From: an uncultured Lachnospiraceae bacterium
Lineage (GTDB): Bacteria; Bacillota; Clostridia; Lachnospirales; Lachnospiraceae
Reading direction: 5' to 3'
Length of the DNA: 64,000 nt
Assembly (NCBI GenBank): GCA_910588815.1
Contig: CAJUQY010000007.1
Location: forward strand, 39,397-103,396
Shown: positions 33,877 to 41,624 of the stretch, piece by piece
How the letters are laid out: each line of letters starts with the position of its first letter
Position numbering within the stretch: position 1 is the first letter of the stretch
Made by a program: the position numbers and the translations under genes
The notes under the pieces: model-generated
The model's database searches: none
The model's input: the letters and a program-made list of their open reading frames with translations, nothing else
What the model was told of the DNA's origin: nothing

Positions 33877-35310
33877 ATGATAAAGAGAGAACGGAAAGTG
33901 ACAAGGGGGATCCTGACAGCGGTATTTCTGGGGGCGGCGATGCTGTTTGTGAGCTGCGGCAGTGAGAAAAAGGCGGCGACTATGCGTCTGGTACAGACGG
34001 CCGGGACAGTAGGAGTGCAGGACGAAAACGAGAAGGAGGTTTCTCTTGCGGACAACCTGGGCCTTTACAGCGGTTATCAGGTGGGGACAAAGGAGGAGAG
34101 CTATGCCTGGATCGATCTGGATCAGGTGAAGCTTGCCAAGATGGATCAGAGCAGTGAGATTGAAATCCGGAAGAGCGAAAACGAGAAGGAGCTGAGCATT
34201 GATGTGCGCTCCGGCAGCATGTTTTTCAACGTGAAGGAGCCTCTCGCGGAGGATGAGTCCATGGAGATTCAGACGTCTACGATGATTGCGGGGATCCGGG
34301 GTACCTGCGGATATTTGGAGCGGGGTGCAGGTTATTCCGGGCTCGGGCTGTTGGAAGGCACGGTGGAGTGCCGGGCGGCAGGCGGTGACAGCGTGCTCCT
34401 TGAGGCGGGGCAGATGGCCCTTTTGTCAGACGGCGATACGGAGATTTCCGTGTTCCCTCTCCGTGCGGAGGAGGTTCCGGATTTCGTGCGTGCGGAGGTT
34501 CCGGAGCTCATCGATCGGCTGGCGGCCATGCAGCAGGAACACATTGATGAAACGGAGCCGGAGGAGGAAGAGACGGACGAATTGCTCTATGACCCGCAGG
34601 CAGGGTTGGAGCTTCCGGAAGTTCCGCAGGACGGGATTGAGCGGAGAGTTTTAGAGGCGGCAGACGGGGAAGCGCTTGCGGAGCTTTCCAGGAACGGCGA
34701 GGATCTCTCCAACACGGAAATCCGCCTGGGAGACGGGACATATGAATTGAACTACTTTAATCTGTATGGATTTGAGAATCTTTCTATTATCGGGACGGGA
34801 AAGACCCGTCTGGTAGTCAACAACGGATACGAACAGATACTTGAGGCAATCAATTGTAAAAATCTGCTGTTATACGGCCTTGTTATGGGCCATGAGCTTC
34901 GGCCCGAGGAGAGCGGCTGCACGGCGGGAGTTCTCTATTTGAGCAACAGCAAGGACGTGAAGCTTGTGGGCTGTGACATCTATGGATGCGGGCTGGTGGG
35001 GATTTCCGGCTGGGACAGCGCCCTTACAGCGCAGAATACGATTGTCCGGGACTGCAGCAGATGTGCGGTTTCCTGGATGGGAGGCGGAGGAGAACTAAAC
35101 TTTGAGCATTGTGTCTTCAGCGGGAATGGCACAGACGGCGGATATGGCAGCGAGCCGTTGTTCGGAGGCAGCGGGGACGGTCTGTCGCTTACGCTCAGGG
35201 ATTGTGTGATGCAGAACAATATAAACAGTGAAAAGTATCAATTTTATATGGGAGAGACGACCGTCTGGAACGAGACCGACACCAGAGAGGCCGGGAATGC
35301 CTGGCAGTGA
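33877..35310 (+). CDS. FecR-domain lipoprotein with right-handed beta-helix
   Basis: A 477-residue exported protein. The ATG at 33877 is chosen for its AAGGGGAA site and because it starts the signal sequence (IKRERKVTRGILTAVFLGAAMLFVSC); Cys25 is a probable acylation site. A FecR domain spans about 35-180 (AGTVGVQ, SGYQVGTKEESYAWI, STMIAGIRGTCGYLE). An acidic linker at about 215-245 follows, then a parallel beta-helix at about 270-470 with repeated NLSIIGTG, NLLLYGLVMG and VKLVGCDIYGCGLVG turns. It is divergent from the CHASE2 cyclase; FecR proteins are often neighbours of CHASE2 receptors, so it may be its extracytoplasmic partner. Confidence 0.85.
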   Translation: MIKRERKVTRGILTAVFLGAAMLFVSCGSEKKAATMRLVQTAGTVGVQDENEKEVSLADNLGLYSGYQVGTKEESYAWIDLDQVKLAKMDQSSEIEIRKSENEKELSIDVRSGSMFFNVKEPLAEDESMEIQTSTMIAGIRGTCGYLERGAGYSGLGLLEGTVECRAAGGDSVLLEAGQMALLSDGDTEISVFPLRAEEVPDFVRAEVPELIDRLAAMQQEHIDETEPEEEETDELLYDPQAGLELPEVPQDGIERRVLEAADGEALAELSRNGEDLSNTEIRLGDGTYELNYFNLYGFENLSIIGTGKTRLVVNNGYEQILEAINCKNLLLYGLVMGHELRPEESGCTAGVLYLSNSKDVKLVGCDIYGCGLVGISGWDSALTAQNTIVRDCSRCAVSWMGGGGELNFEHCVFSGNGTDGGYGSEPLFGGSGDGLSLTLRDCVMQNNINSEKYQFYMGETTVWNETDTREAGNAWQ

Positions 35311-35362
35311 GAGAAGGAAAACAATGTCCGGCAGCCGGCAACACCGGGAAATGATAAAAGAA

Positions 35363-35391
35363 TTGCGGGAAAATTTTTCACGTGATATACT
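35363..35391 (+). promoter_or_regulatory. Sigma-A promoter of the PfkB kinase gene
   Basis: TTGCGG (35363-35368), 17-base spacer, TATACT (35386-35391). It ends about 55 bases before the start. Confidence 0.75.
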
Positions 35392-35445
35392 GGTAAAAAA
35401 GGTGCGGCGAGGAAGCCGCAAAATAACGGAAGCAGGAGGAATACC

Positions 35446-36414
35446 ATGAAGAGACTGATTTCCATAGGGGAAGCGCTGATTGATTTTGTGCCTCATCAGA
35501 TCGGGTGCGAGTTAAAAGAGGTGAAGGATTTCAAGGGTGTAGTGGGAGGCGCCCCGGCCAATGTGGGAGGCGCCTATATCAAGCTTGGCGGTCCGGCGGC
35601 CATGGTTACCCAGCTGGGAAATGACGCCTTTGGCGACCGGATTGTGGATGAGTTCGTGGGCCACGGCATCGATGTGAGCCATGTGCTGAGGACGGACGAG
35701 GCCAACACCTGCCTGGCGTTCGTATCTTTAAAGGAAGACGGAAACAGAGATTTTTCGTTTTACAGGAAGCCCAGCGCGGACATGCTCATGAGCGCGGATG
35801 TGGTGGAGAAGTCCTGGTTTGAGGATGCTTACGCCCTCCATTTTTGTTCTCTCTGCCTGGGGGATTTCCCCATGAAGGAGGCCCACAGAAAAGCCATTAA
35901 CTATGCTCTTGAGTGCGGGGATATGATCAGCTTTGATCCCAATATCCGGCTGCCGCTGTGGAAGGATTACAATGAGCTTAGAAAGGCGATCCTGGAATTT
36001 ATCCCTTATGCCCATGTGCTTAAGATCTCCGACGAGGAGTTGGAATTCATCACCGGAAAGACGAAAGTGGAAGATGCGAAGGACATTCTTTTCCAGGGGA
36101 ATGTACAGCTGGTGCTTTATACCAAAGGCTCCGAAGGCGCGGAAGCTTACACGAAGACAGCGTCTGCCGAGGCGCCTTCCAGAAAGGTGAAGGCCATCGA
36201 TACCACAGGAGCGGGCGATGCTTTTATCGGCTCCTTCCTCTATCAGCTTTCTGCAGACGGGGTGACCGTGGACACGTTAAAGGATCTGGCAGCAGAGCAG
36301 ATGGAGAAATATCTTCTGTTCTCCAACCGTTACTGCGAGTACAGCGTCCTCGGAAACGGCGCTATCGCCTCCTATGCGACGGCGGCGCAGTTTGAAGAGT
36401 ACCTGAAAGTATGA
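35446..36414 (+). CDS. PfkB family carbohydrate kinase, fructokinase-like
   Basis: A 322-residue kinase. The N-terminal ISIGEALIDFVP and VGGAPANVGGAYIKLGG sequences are of the bacterial fructokinase/KDG kinase branch, and IDTTGAGDAFIGSFL contains the catalytic Asp and anion hole. AGGAGG precedes the ATG. It has its own promoter and is followed by hairpins, so it is probably monocistronic. Fructokinase is the closest description; substrate is not certain. It is not flanked by a transporter or regulator. Confidence 0.85.
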   Translation: MKRLISIGEALIDFVPHQIGCELKEVKDFKGVVGGAPANVGGAYIKLGGPAAMVTQLGNDAFGDRIVDEFVGHGIDVSHVLRTDEANTCLAFVSLKEDGNRDFSFYRKPSADMLMSADVVEKSWFEDAYALHFCSLCLGDFPMKEAHRKAINYALECGDMISFDPNIRLPLWKDYNELRKAILEFIPYAHVLKISDEELEFITGKTKVEDAKDILFQGNVQLVLYTKGSEGAEAYTKTASAEAPSRKVKAIDTTGAGDAFIGSFLYQLSADGVTVDTLKDLAAEQMEKYLLFSNRYCEYSVLGNGAIASYATAAQFEEYLKV

Positions 36415-36460
36415 AAGCAAGCTTTCATATCTACCTATATGGCAGGTGCAAGACCTGCCA
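36410..36460 (+). terminator. Tandem hairpins after the PfkB gene
   Basis: TATGAAAGC/GCTTTCATA (36410-36429, a two-base loop) overlaps the stop codon, followed by TGGCAGGT/ACCTGCCA (36440-36460). Neither has a U-tract, so they may attenuate or protect the 3' end and not terminate cleanly. Confidence 0.5.
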
Positions 36461-36507
36461 TGCAGAGGAAAAAATGAAACCGGAAAGAGAATAAAACCAT
36501 ATAGAGA

Positions 36508-37503
36508 ATGAAAACATTAAATCAGGATATCAAAGACAGAGCCTTCCGCCCCGTATACTGTCTGTACGGGGAGGAGGCCTTTTTAAAAAAGAGCTATAAA
36601 AACAGGCTGATCGAGGCGATACTCGGCGATGACCGGATGAATTTTAACAGCTTTTATGAAAAGGAAACGGATCTGAACGAGATTACCAGCCTGGCGGACA
36701 CCATGCCGTTCTTTTCGGAAAAGCGCCTGATTCTCGTTGAAAACAGTGGTCTGTTTAAAAGGGATGCGGAGCCGCTTCCCTCCTATCTGCCCGGTATGCC
36801 GGAGAGCACCGTGCTTCTTTTTGTGGAGGAGCAGGTGGATAAGCGCAACAGGCTCTATAAAAAGGTGAAGGAATTAGGTTACGTGACGGAGCTTGGCCGA
36901 CAGCCGGAGGGTGAGCTGAAAAAATGGATCGTCCGGAGCTTAAAGCAGGAAAACCGGCAGATCTCCCAGGCGGCCATGGAGCTTTTTTTAAACAGCGTGG
37001 GAGATGACATGGAGCATATCCGTACGGAACTTGAAAAGCTGATTGCTTACACGGAGGGCCGGGAGGGCATTCTGCCGGAGGATGTGGAGGCGGTCTGTTC
37101 CGTGCAGATTACCGGCCGGATCTTCGATATGATCACGGATGTGGCGTCGGGCCGCCAAAAGTCGGCCATGGAAAAGTATTATGACTTGATGGCGCTGAAG
37201 GAACCGCCCATGCGGATTTTGTTTCTCATTGCGAGGCAGTTCAACCAGCTTTTCATGGTGAAGGAGCTTGCCGCTGCCGGGAAGGGGAAGGAGGAGATCG
37301 CGAAGAAGGCAGGGCTTCAGCCCTTTGTCGTCGCGAGAACCATGAGCCAGGGAAAGAATTTTCGCATGGAAGAGCTCAGGAACTGTCTGGAGAAATGCGC
37401 CGAGGCAGAGGAGGCCGTGAAGACGGGGCGCCTTTCCGATAAACTGGCGGTGGAGCTTCTGATCACGGAGCTTTCCGGAGGAGGGCGGGGGCCGTCTGTC
37501 TAA
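36508..37503 (+). CDS. holA: DNA polymerase III delta subunit
   Basis: A 331-residue clamp-loader subunit. The divergent AAA+-like fold is visible in VYCLYGEEAFLKKSY at the start, followed by MNFNSFYEKETDLNEI and MPFFSEKRLILVEN, which are typical of Firmicute HolA (YqeN). It opens the sliding clamp for loading, working with gamma/tau (dnaX, in the same window). No Walker motif is expected or present. Length is normal. Confidence 0.92.
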   Translation: MKTLNQDIKDRAFRPVYCLYGEEAFLKKSYKNRLIEAILGDDRMNFNSFYEKETDLNEITSLADTMPFFSEKRLILVENSGLFKRDAEPLPSYLPGMPESTVLLFVEEQVDKRNRLYKKVKELGYVTELGRQPEGELKKWIVRSLKQENRQISQAAMELFLNSVGDDMEHIRTELEKLIAYTEGREGILPEDVEAVCSVQITGRIFDMITDVASGRQKSAMEKYYDLMALKEPPMRILFLIARQFNQLFMVKELAAAGKGKEEIAKKAGLQPFVVARTMSQGKNFRMEELRNCLEKCAEAEEAVKTGRLSDKLAVELLITELSGGGRGPSV

Positions 37504-37579
37504 AATGTGAGATGCCGGGAACTCGTCCTTTTCCGGAGGTTTAATATGGAGGGGCGGATAACGGGAAAGGAGATCGGAA

Positions 37580-38293
37580 ATGAGAGCTGACATCGTCTAT
37601 GAGGGGATGGAACGGGGCGTCTTTCTGGGGCGCCCCAATCGTTTTGTGGCGGAGGCAGAGGTCGCCGGAGGGAGGGTCCGATGCCATGTGAAGAATACGG
37701 GCAGACTTAAGGAACTCCTGATTCCGGGAAGGGGAGTGTGGGTGCAGCACTGCGAAAAGGAGGAGCGGAAAACAAAGTATTCGCTGATTGCCGTGGAAAA
37801 GCCGGGACCGGGCGGGAAGCCAGTTCTCGTAAATATAGATTCCCAGGCCCCCAATGAGGCGGCGGCCAAGTGGGTTTCCAGGGGGGCGGACGGCCGCTTT
37901 CGTGAGCTGATGCTCTTAAAGAGGGAGAAGAAATTCGGAAATTCCAGGTTTGACCTGTATTTTGAGGCGGACGGCAGGAAATGCTTCATGGAAGTGAAAG
38001 GGGTGACTCTGGACGTGGGCGGGGTGGCAAAATTTCCCGATGCCCCCACAAAGCGTGGGGTGAAACATGTGGAGGAACTGGTGGCGGCCGTGGATGCCGG
38101 ATATGAGGCATATCTTCTTTTTGTGATCCAGATGAAAGGAATCAGGGGCTTTTCCCCCAACGAAGAGACCCATCCGGCTTTCGGAGAAGCCCTGCGCAGG
38201 GCCGTGCGGGGAGGCGTCCATGTTTTGGCCTTCGATTGTGCGGTCACAGCGGACTCTATGAGAATCGACGAGGAAGTGCCGGCGTGGCTTTGA
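37580..38293 (+). CDS. sfsA: SfsA family protein
   Basis: A 237-residue protein related to sugar fermentation stimulation protein SfsA. An OB-fold N-terminus (RFVAEAEVAGGRVRCHVKNTGRLKELLIPG) leads into a nuclease-like C-terminal domain with FDLYFEADGRKCFMEVKGVTL, where Asp and Glu-Lys resemble a PD-(D/E)xK core. AAGGAG precedes the ATG. The E. coli protein affects maltose gene expression; its biochemical role is not settled. A long hairpin separates it from the convergent pyk. Confidence 0.93.
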   Translation: MRADIVYEGMERGVFLGRPNRFVAEAEVAGGRVRCHVKNTGRLKELLIPGRGVWVQHCEKEERKTKYSLIAVEKPGPGGKPVLVNIDSQAPNEAAAKWVSRGADGRFRELMLLKREKKFGNSRFDLYFEADGRKCFMEVKGVTLDVGGVAKFPDAPTKRGVKHVEELVAAVDAGYEAYLLFVIQMKGIRGFSPNEETHPAFGEALRRAVRGGVHVLAFDCAVTADSMRIDEEVPAWL

Positions 38294-38394
38294 GAAGTGG
38301 TGGTGAGGCCTGCAAAATGAATGGGAACGTGTGAAACAGTAAGAGGGAAGAAAATAGGGATGCTCTGGATGAGATAAAGCCTGGCCCCCTGAGA

Positions 38395-38479
38395 GAAGCG
38401 TCGGGCCGAAACTATCCGTGAGCAGACAGTTGGCGTTTTGCTGCCATGTCTGCGACGGACAGTTTCGGCCCGGCGCTTC
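38395..38479. repeat. 85-nt long near-perfect hairpin between sfsA and pyk
   Basis: Arms of 25 bases (38395-38419 and 38455-38479) match except at two G-U-compatible positions; the core reads CGGGCCGAAACTATCCGT. Inside lie GCAGACA/TGTCTGC and TGGC/GCCA, giving an almost continuous stem of about 36 bp with an 8-base loop. It ends 6 bases before the pyk stop. There is no T-run on the plus side. It may serve both convergent genes as a transcription barrier. Confidence 0.85.
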
Positions 38480-38484
38480 GGACT

Positions 38485-39903
38485 TTACAACTTTACAATC
38501 CTCATCATATCAATCGCACTATTCTTCTCATGTGGCCCTCCGGAGATTACAATGGTATCCCCCTCCTCCACGATGCCGGAATGGAGGGCGATTTCCTCCG
38601 CGTGATGAAACAGGCTGTCCGCGCTTAACTGTTCGTCGGCGGGGAAGGGATAGACGCCCCAGGTCAGATTTAACTGGCGCAGAGCTTTCCGGTCCACAGT
38701 CGGGGCGATGACAGGGGCGACGGGGCGGTAATCGGCAATCATGCGGGCGCTCCTTCCGGTTCTGGTGACGGCCACGATGGCCTTGGCATCCAGATAGTTG
38801 GAGCTGGTGATCGTAGCGATCCCCACAGCCACGGCGGGACTTTTCTTAAGAGAAAGGGAATCGTGAAGCTCGGAAAAACGCTTCTTGTAATTGATGTGCT
38901 TCTCCGTCTCCTCGGCAATCTCCGCCATGGTGCGGACGGCTTCCGTGGGATAGTCTCCGGCGGCTGTCTCCCCGGAGAGCATGATGGCTGTAGTGCCGTC
39001 GTAAATGGCGTTGGCCACGTCGGAGACTTCGGCTCTGGTAGGGCGGGGATTCTTGGTCATGGATTCCAGCATCTGGGTGGCTGTGACCACGTGCCTGCCG
39101 GCCATGTAACACTTCTTGATGATGGTTTTCTGGATACCGGGAAGCTCACGGAACGGGATCTCCACGCCCATGTCGCCGCGGGCCACCATGATGCCGTCGG
39201 CCAGGGTGAGGATTTCGTCCAGATTTTCGATTCCCTGGGTGTTCTCGATTTTTGCAATGATCTGGATACGTTTGCCGCCGTTGTCGTCCAGCAGTTTGCG
39301 GAGCTTACGGATATCGTCCGCGGTTCTCGTAAAAGAGGCGGCTACGAAGTCCACATCCTGTTCGATGCCAAAAAGGATATCGCTTTTGTCTGTCTCGCTG
39401 ATGTAGGGCATGGGGATATCCAGATTGGGAATATTGATGCTTTTCCGGTTGCTGACGGTTCCGCCGTTGATGACCCGGCAGACCACGTCAGAGCCGTCGA
39501 TACGCTCCACAAACATGGCGAGCTTTCCGTCGTCAATGAGGATCCTGGTGCCGATGGACACACAGGAGGCGAGGCCCGAAAAGGTTAAACCGATCCCCTC
39601 CTCATTGCCGTTTTCCCCCAGAGCGCGCAGAGTAAAGCTCTGCCCGGCTTCCAGAGTAACGGAGCCGTTTTCAAAATCCCGAATCCGGATCTCCGGACCC
39701 TTTGTATCTAAAAGAAGGGCGATGGGGCGTTCCAGTTCGGCGCTTATCCGCTTGACCCGGTCTATACGGATTTTCTGTTCCTCATGGGAGCCATGGGAAA
39801 AATTAAAGCGGGCACAGTCCATGCCGCCGCCGATCAGGGCCCGGATCGCATCGTCCGAATCTACGGCCGGACCCATGGTGCAGATGATTTTTGTTTTGCG
39901 CAT
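38485..39903 (-). CDS. pyk: Pyruvate kinase
   Basis: A 472-residue glycolytic enzyme converting PEP and ADP to pyruvate and ATP. RKTKIICTMGPAVDSDD starts the barrel; FNFSHGSHEE, LLDTKGPEIRI, KIENTQGIENLDEIL, MVARGDMGVEIP and MLSGETAAGDYPTEAV are all standard. The length is that of the type without the C-terminal PEP-utiliser domain. AGGAGG precedes the ATG. It follows a GNAT gene by 33 bases on the same strand and may share its promoter. Confidence 0.97.
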   Translation of the reverse strand: MRKTKIICTMGPAVDSDDAIRALIGGGMDCARFNFSHGSHEEQKIRIDRVKRISAELERPIALLLDTKGPEIRIRDFENGSVTLEAGQSFTLRALGENGNEEGIGLTFSGLASCVSIGTRILIDDGKLAMFVERIDGSDVVCRVINGGTVSNRKSINIPNLDIPMPYISETDKSDILFGIEQDVDFVAASFTRTADDIRKLRKLLDDNGGKRIQIIAKIENTQGIENLDEILTLADGIMVARGDMGVEIPFRELPGIQKTIIKKCYMAGRHVVTATQMLESMTKNPRPTRAEVSDVANAIYDGTTAIMLSGETAAGDYPTEAVRTMAEIAEETEKHINYKKRFSELHDSLSLKKSPAVAVGIATITSSNYLDAKAIVAVTRTGRSARMIADYRPVAPVIAPTVDRKALRQLNLTWGVYPFPADEQLSADSLFHHAEEIALHSGIVEEGDTIVISGGPHEKNSAIDMMRIVKL

Positions 39904-39936
39904 AATGTTTCCTCCTCGTCATAAAATGAAATGGGT

Positions 39937-40383
39937 TTATAGAACCTTGATCATCTGAATGTACTCCAGGGGTTCAAACCCGTGCTTTTTGTAAATTTCC
40001 ATAACCCAGGCATTTTCAGGGGCAACCTCCAGGCGGAAGCCCGCCGCCTGTCCTTCGTATTCTTTGAAAAGCCATCGGAAGTATTCACTGGCAAGGCCGC
40101 GCCTTCTTGCTTTCGGCTTCAGATACAGTTCTTCCGCCAGGATCATCGGCCCGCCAAGCTCGCTGCTCCAGGAATGGCAGACGATGCCGTAACCGAGGAC
40201 GGTTTTGTCTCTCTCCTCAAGCATCAGGCAGCGGACGGGAAGCGTACCCTCTAAGGAAGCTTCAAAATTCCGCTCCTGGGCGGCGCGGTCGAAGCTGTGG
40301 AGAGCCGCCTCGGAGTTGTAAAAAATCTCAGACATGGATAAAAAGTTATTCTTGTCTTTGGCAGACATATTTCGTATAATCAT
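39937..40383 (-). CDS. GNAT family N-acetyltransferase
   Basis: A 148-residue acetyltransferase fold. The acetyl-CoA-binding pyrophosphate loop is visible in LYLKPKARRRGLASEYFRWL, and the C-terminal ENAWVMEIYKKHGFEPL matches the usual end of the fold. The start was set at ATG 40383; in-frame upstream codons overlap the -10 box. No substrate can be named. It is probably co-transcribed with pyk downstream. Confidence 0.8.
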   Translation of the reverse strand: MIIRNMSAKDKNNFLSMSEIFYNSEAALHSFDRAAQERNFEASLEGTLPVRCLMLEERDKTVLGYGIVCHSWSSELGGPMILAEELYLKPKARRRGLASEYFRWLFKEYEGQAAGFRLEVAPENAWVMEIYKKHGFEPLEYIQMIKVL

Positions 40384-40420
40384 AAGAGGCGTATCTTCCT
40401 TTGCATAAAAATTTACTTCT

Positions 40421-40449
40421 ATCATAGAGGAAAAAGTTAAAAAATTCAA
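40421..40449 (-). promoter_or_regulatory. Sigma-A promoter of the GNAT-pyk unit
   Basis: Minus-strand TTGAAT (40444-40449), 17-base spacer, TATGAT (40421-40426). Start of the first gene is about 38 bases downstream. Confidence 0.65.
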
Positions 40450-40501
40450 GTGGGGGAGCGCAAATGCAGGGAAGGGCCTTTTAAACAGGAGGAACGGACA
40501 T

Positions 40502-41314
40502 ATGGCGACGAAATGGACAAAAAAGAAGCGTTCAAGAAGGATTCAGGCAGTGATTTTTATAATTGCACTGGCGGTTTTTCTTTTTTCCGGGTATCAGCTT
40601 TTGAAAATTTATCTGGAGTATAAAAAAGGCAGCGACGAATATGAGAAATTGGCCGGAGAGGCGGCGAGGATCTTGTCGGAAGCGGAAGACGGCCAGGCGC
40701 TTGAAGACGGAAGCAGCGCGGGAAATGGCGGAGGGCAGTCGGAGACAGGCCCCTTTCCCTGGGAGGAGCTGGACGCGCTGATGCGCGGGGAGAATGAGGA
40801 TTATGTGGGATGGATTACGATTCCGGATACCCAGATTGATTACCCCATCGTCCAGTTTACAGATAATGATTATTATCTGGCCCACACATTTGAGGGGACG
40901 GAAAATGCGGCGGGAACCCTGTTTGTGGACAGTAACATTCCTGAAGGCATGGAGGGGAAAAACGTGATCGTTTATGGCCACAACATGAAGAACGGCTCCA
41001 TGTTCGCGGGACTTAAGAAATATAGAGAGGACGATTTTTATGAGGGCCATAAGACATTCCGGGTAAATACGAAGACCGGTTTTTATACCTATGAGATTTT
41101 TGCGGTGACAGTGGTTTCCCCCGACAGTGATACATACACCCTGGACTTTGCGGATGACGCCCAGTTTCTGGATTATATTGCCAGTATGCAGGAGCGTTCT
41201 CTCCATAACACGGGAGTTACGGTGGAGGCCGGGGATAAAATTATCACCCTGTCCACCTGTGTCAATAAAAACGTGGATCGGCTGGTGGTTCAGGCCAAAC
41301 GATTAGAAAATTAA
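40502..41314 (+). CDS. srtB: Class B sortase
   Basis: A 270-residue membrane-anchored transpeptidase. A basic N-terminus and one signal-anchor helix (about 13-36) precede a low-complexity linker and the sortase barrel. The catalytic His160 is in VIVYGHNM, Cys253 in TLSTCV and Arg260 in VDRLVV. The NPxTN/NxQTN-type branch B is recognised by the DDAQFLDY helix insertion and length. AGGAGG precedes the ATG. No sortase substrate is encoded nearby, so it probably acts on proteins elsewhere, possibly the housekeeping class in this lineage. Confidence 0.93.
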   Translation: MATKWTKKKRSRRIQAVIFIIALAVFLFSGYQLLKIYLEYKKGSDEYEKLAGEAARILSEAEDGQALEDGSSAGNGGGQSETGPFPWEELDALMRGENEDYVGWITIPDTQIDYPIVQFTDNDYYLAHTFEGTENAAGTLFVDSNIPEGMEGKNVIVYGHNMKNGSMFAGLKKYREDDFYEGHKTFRVNTKTGFYTYEIFAVTVVSPDSDTYTLDFADDAQFLDYIASMQERSLHNTGVTVEAGDKIITLSTCVNKNVDRLVVQAKRLEN

Positions 41315-41345
41315 GAAAAAGAAACGGCTGTACGCAAAAAAGTGC

Positions 41346-41374
41346 TTGCATTTCTGAAGAAAATGAGGTATCTT
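41346..41374 (+). promoter_or_regulatory. Promoter of glnN
   Basis: TTGCAT (41346-41351), 17-base spacer, TATCTT (41369-41374). Transcription from here gives a leader of about 240 bases before glnN, containing an attenuator-like hairpin and a palindrome. Confidence 0.6.
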
Positions 41375-41467
41375 AAATGACGAAGTATCCAGCAAAACAG
41401 ATCGGTGATACCGGTGATACGTTTTGACAAAGGACGGGGCCAGGCTCCGAAATATTGGCTTGATAAC

Positions 41468-41509
41468 CGAACGAAGGCGTTCCGACATGGGCGCCTTCTC
41501 TTTCTTTAT
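41468..41509 (+). promoter_or_regulatory. Attenuator-like terminator in the glnN leader
   Basis: GAAGGCG (41473-41479) pairs with CGCCTTC (41492-41498), followed by TCTTTCTTTA: a terminator inside the leader. An alternative small hairpin, GAAC-GAAGGC-GTTC (41469-41482), places the terminator's 5' arm in a hexanucleotide loop, so the two are mutually exclusive. That is the arrangement used by ANTAR-type antiterminators in clostridial nitrogen genes. A second upstream hexaloop is not clear. Confidence 0.55.
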
Positions 41510-41540
41510 CATATAGGAAACTTCGTTCCCTATACGACAA
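41510..41540. repeat. Dispersed palindrome, family 1, copy D
   Basis: CATATAGG (41510-41517) and CCTATACG (41529-41536) with one arm mismatch and loop AAACTTCGTTC. The 3' flank (ACAAATGCCCTC) is like that of copy C. It follows the leader terminator. Confidence 0.75.
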
Positions 41541-41624
41541 ATGCCCTCTGGGGGATCGCCCTGCGGCGGAGTGGAAAACGTTTCAGGGAATTATCAGGCC
41601 CGAGGAAAATGTGGAGGAAAATCT

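Noticed and set aside
41381..41624. Known glutamine riboswitch upstream of glnN
   Set aside because: Known glnA/Downstream-peptide motifs are from cyanobacteria and marine phage and their cores were not seen; the attenuator description is more conservative.
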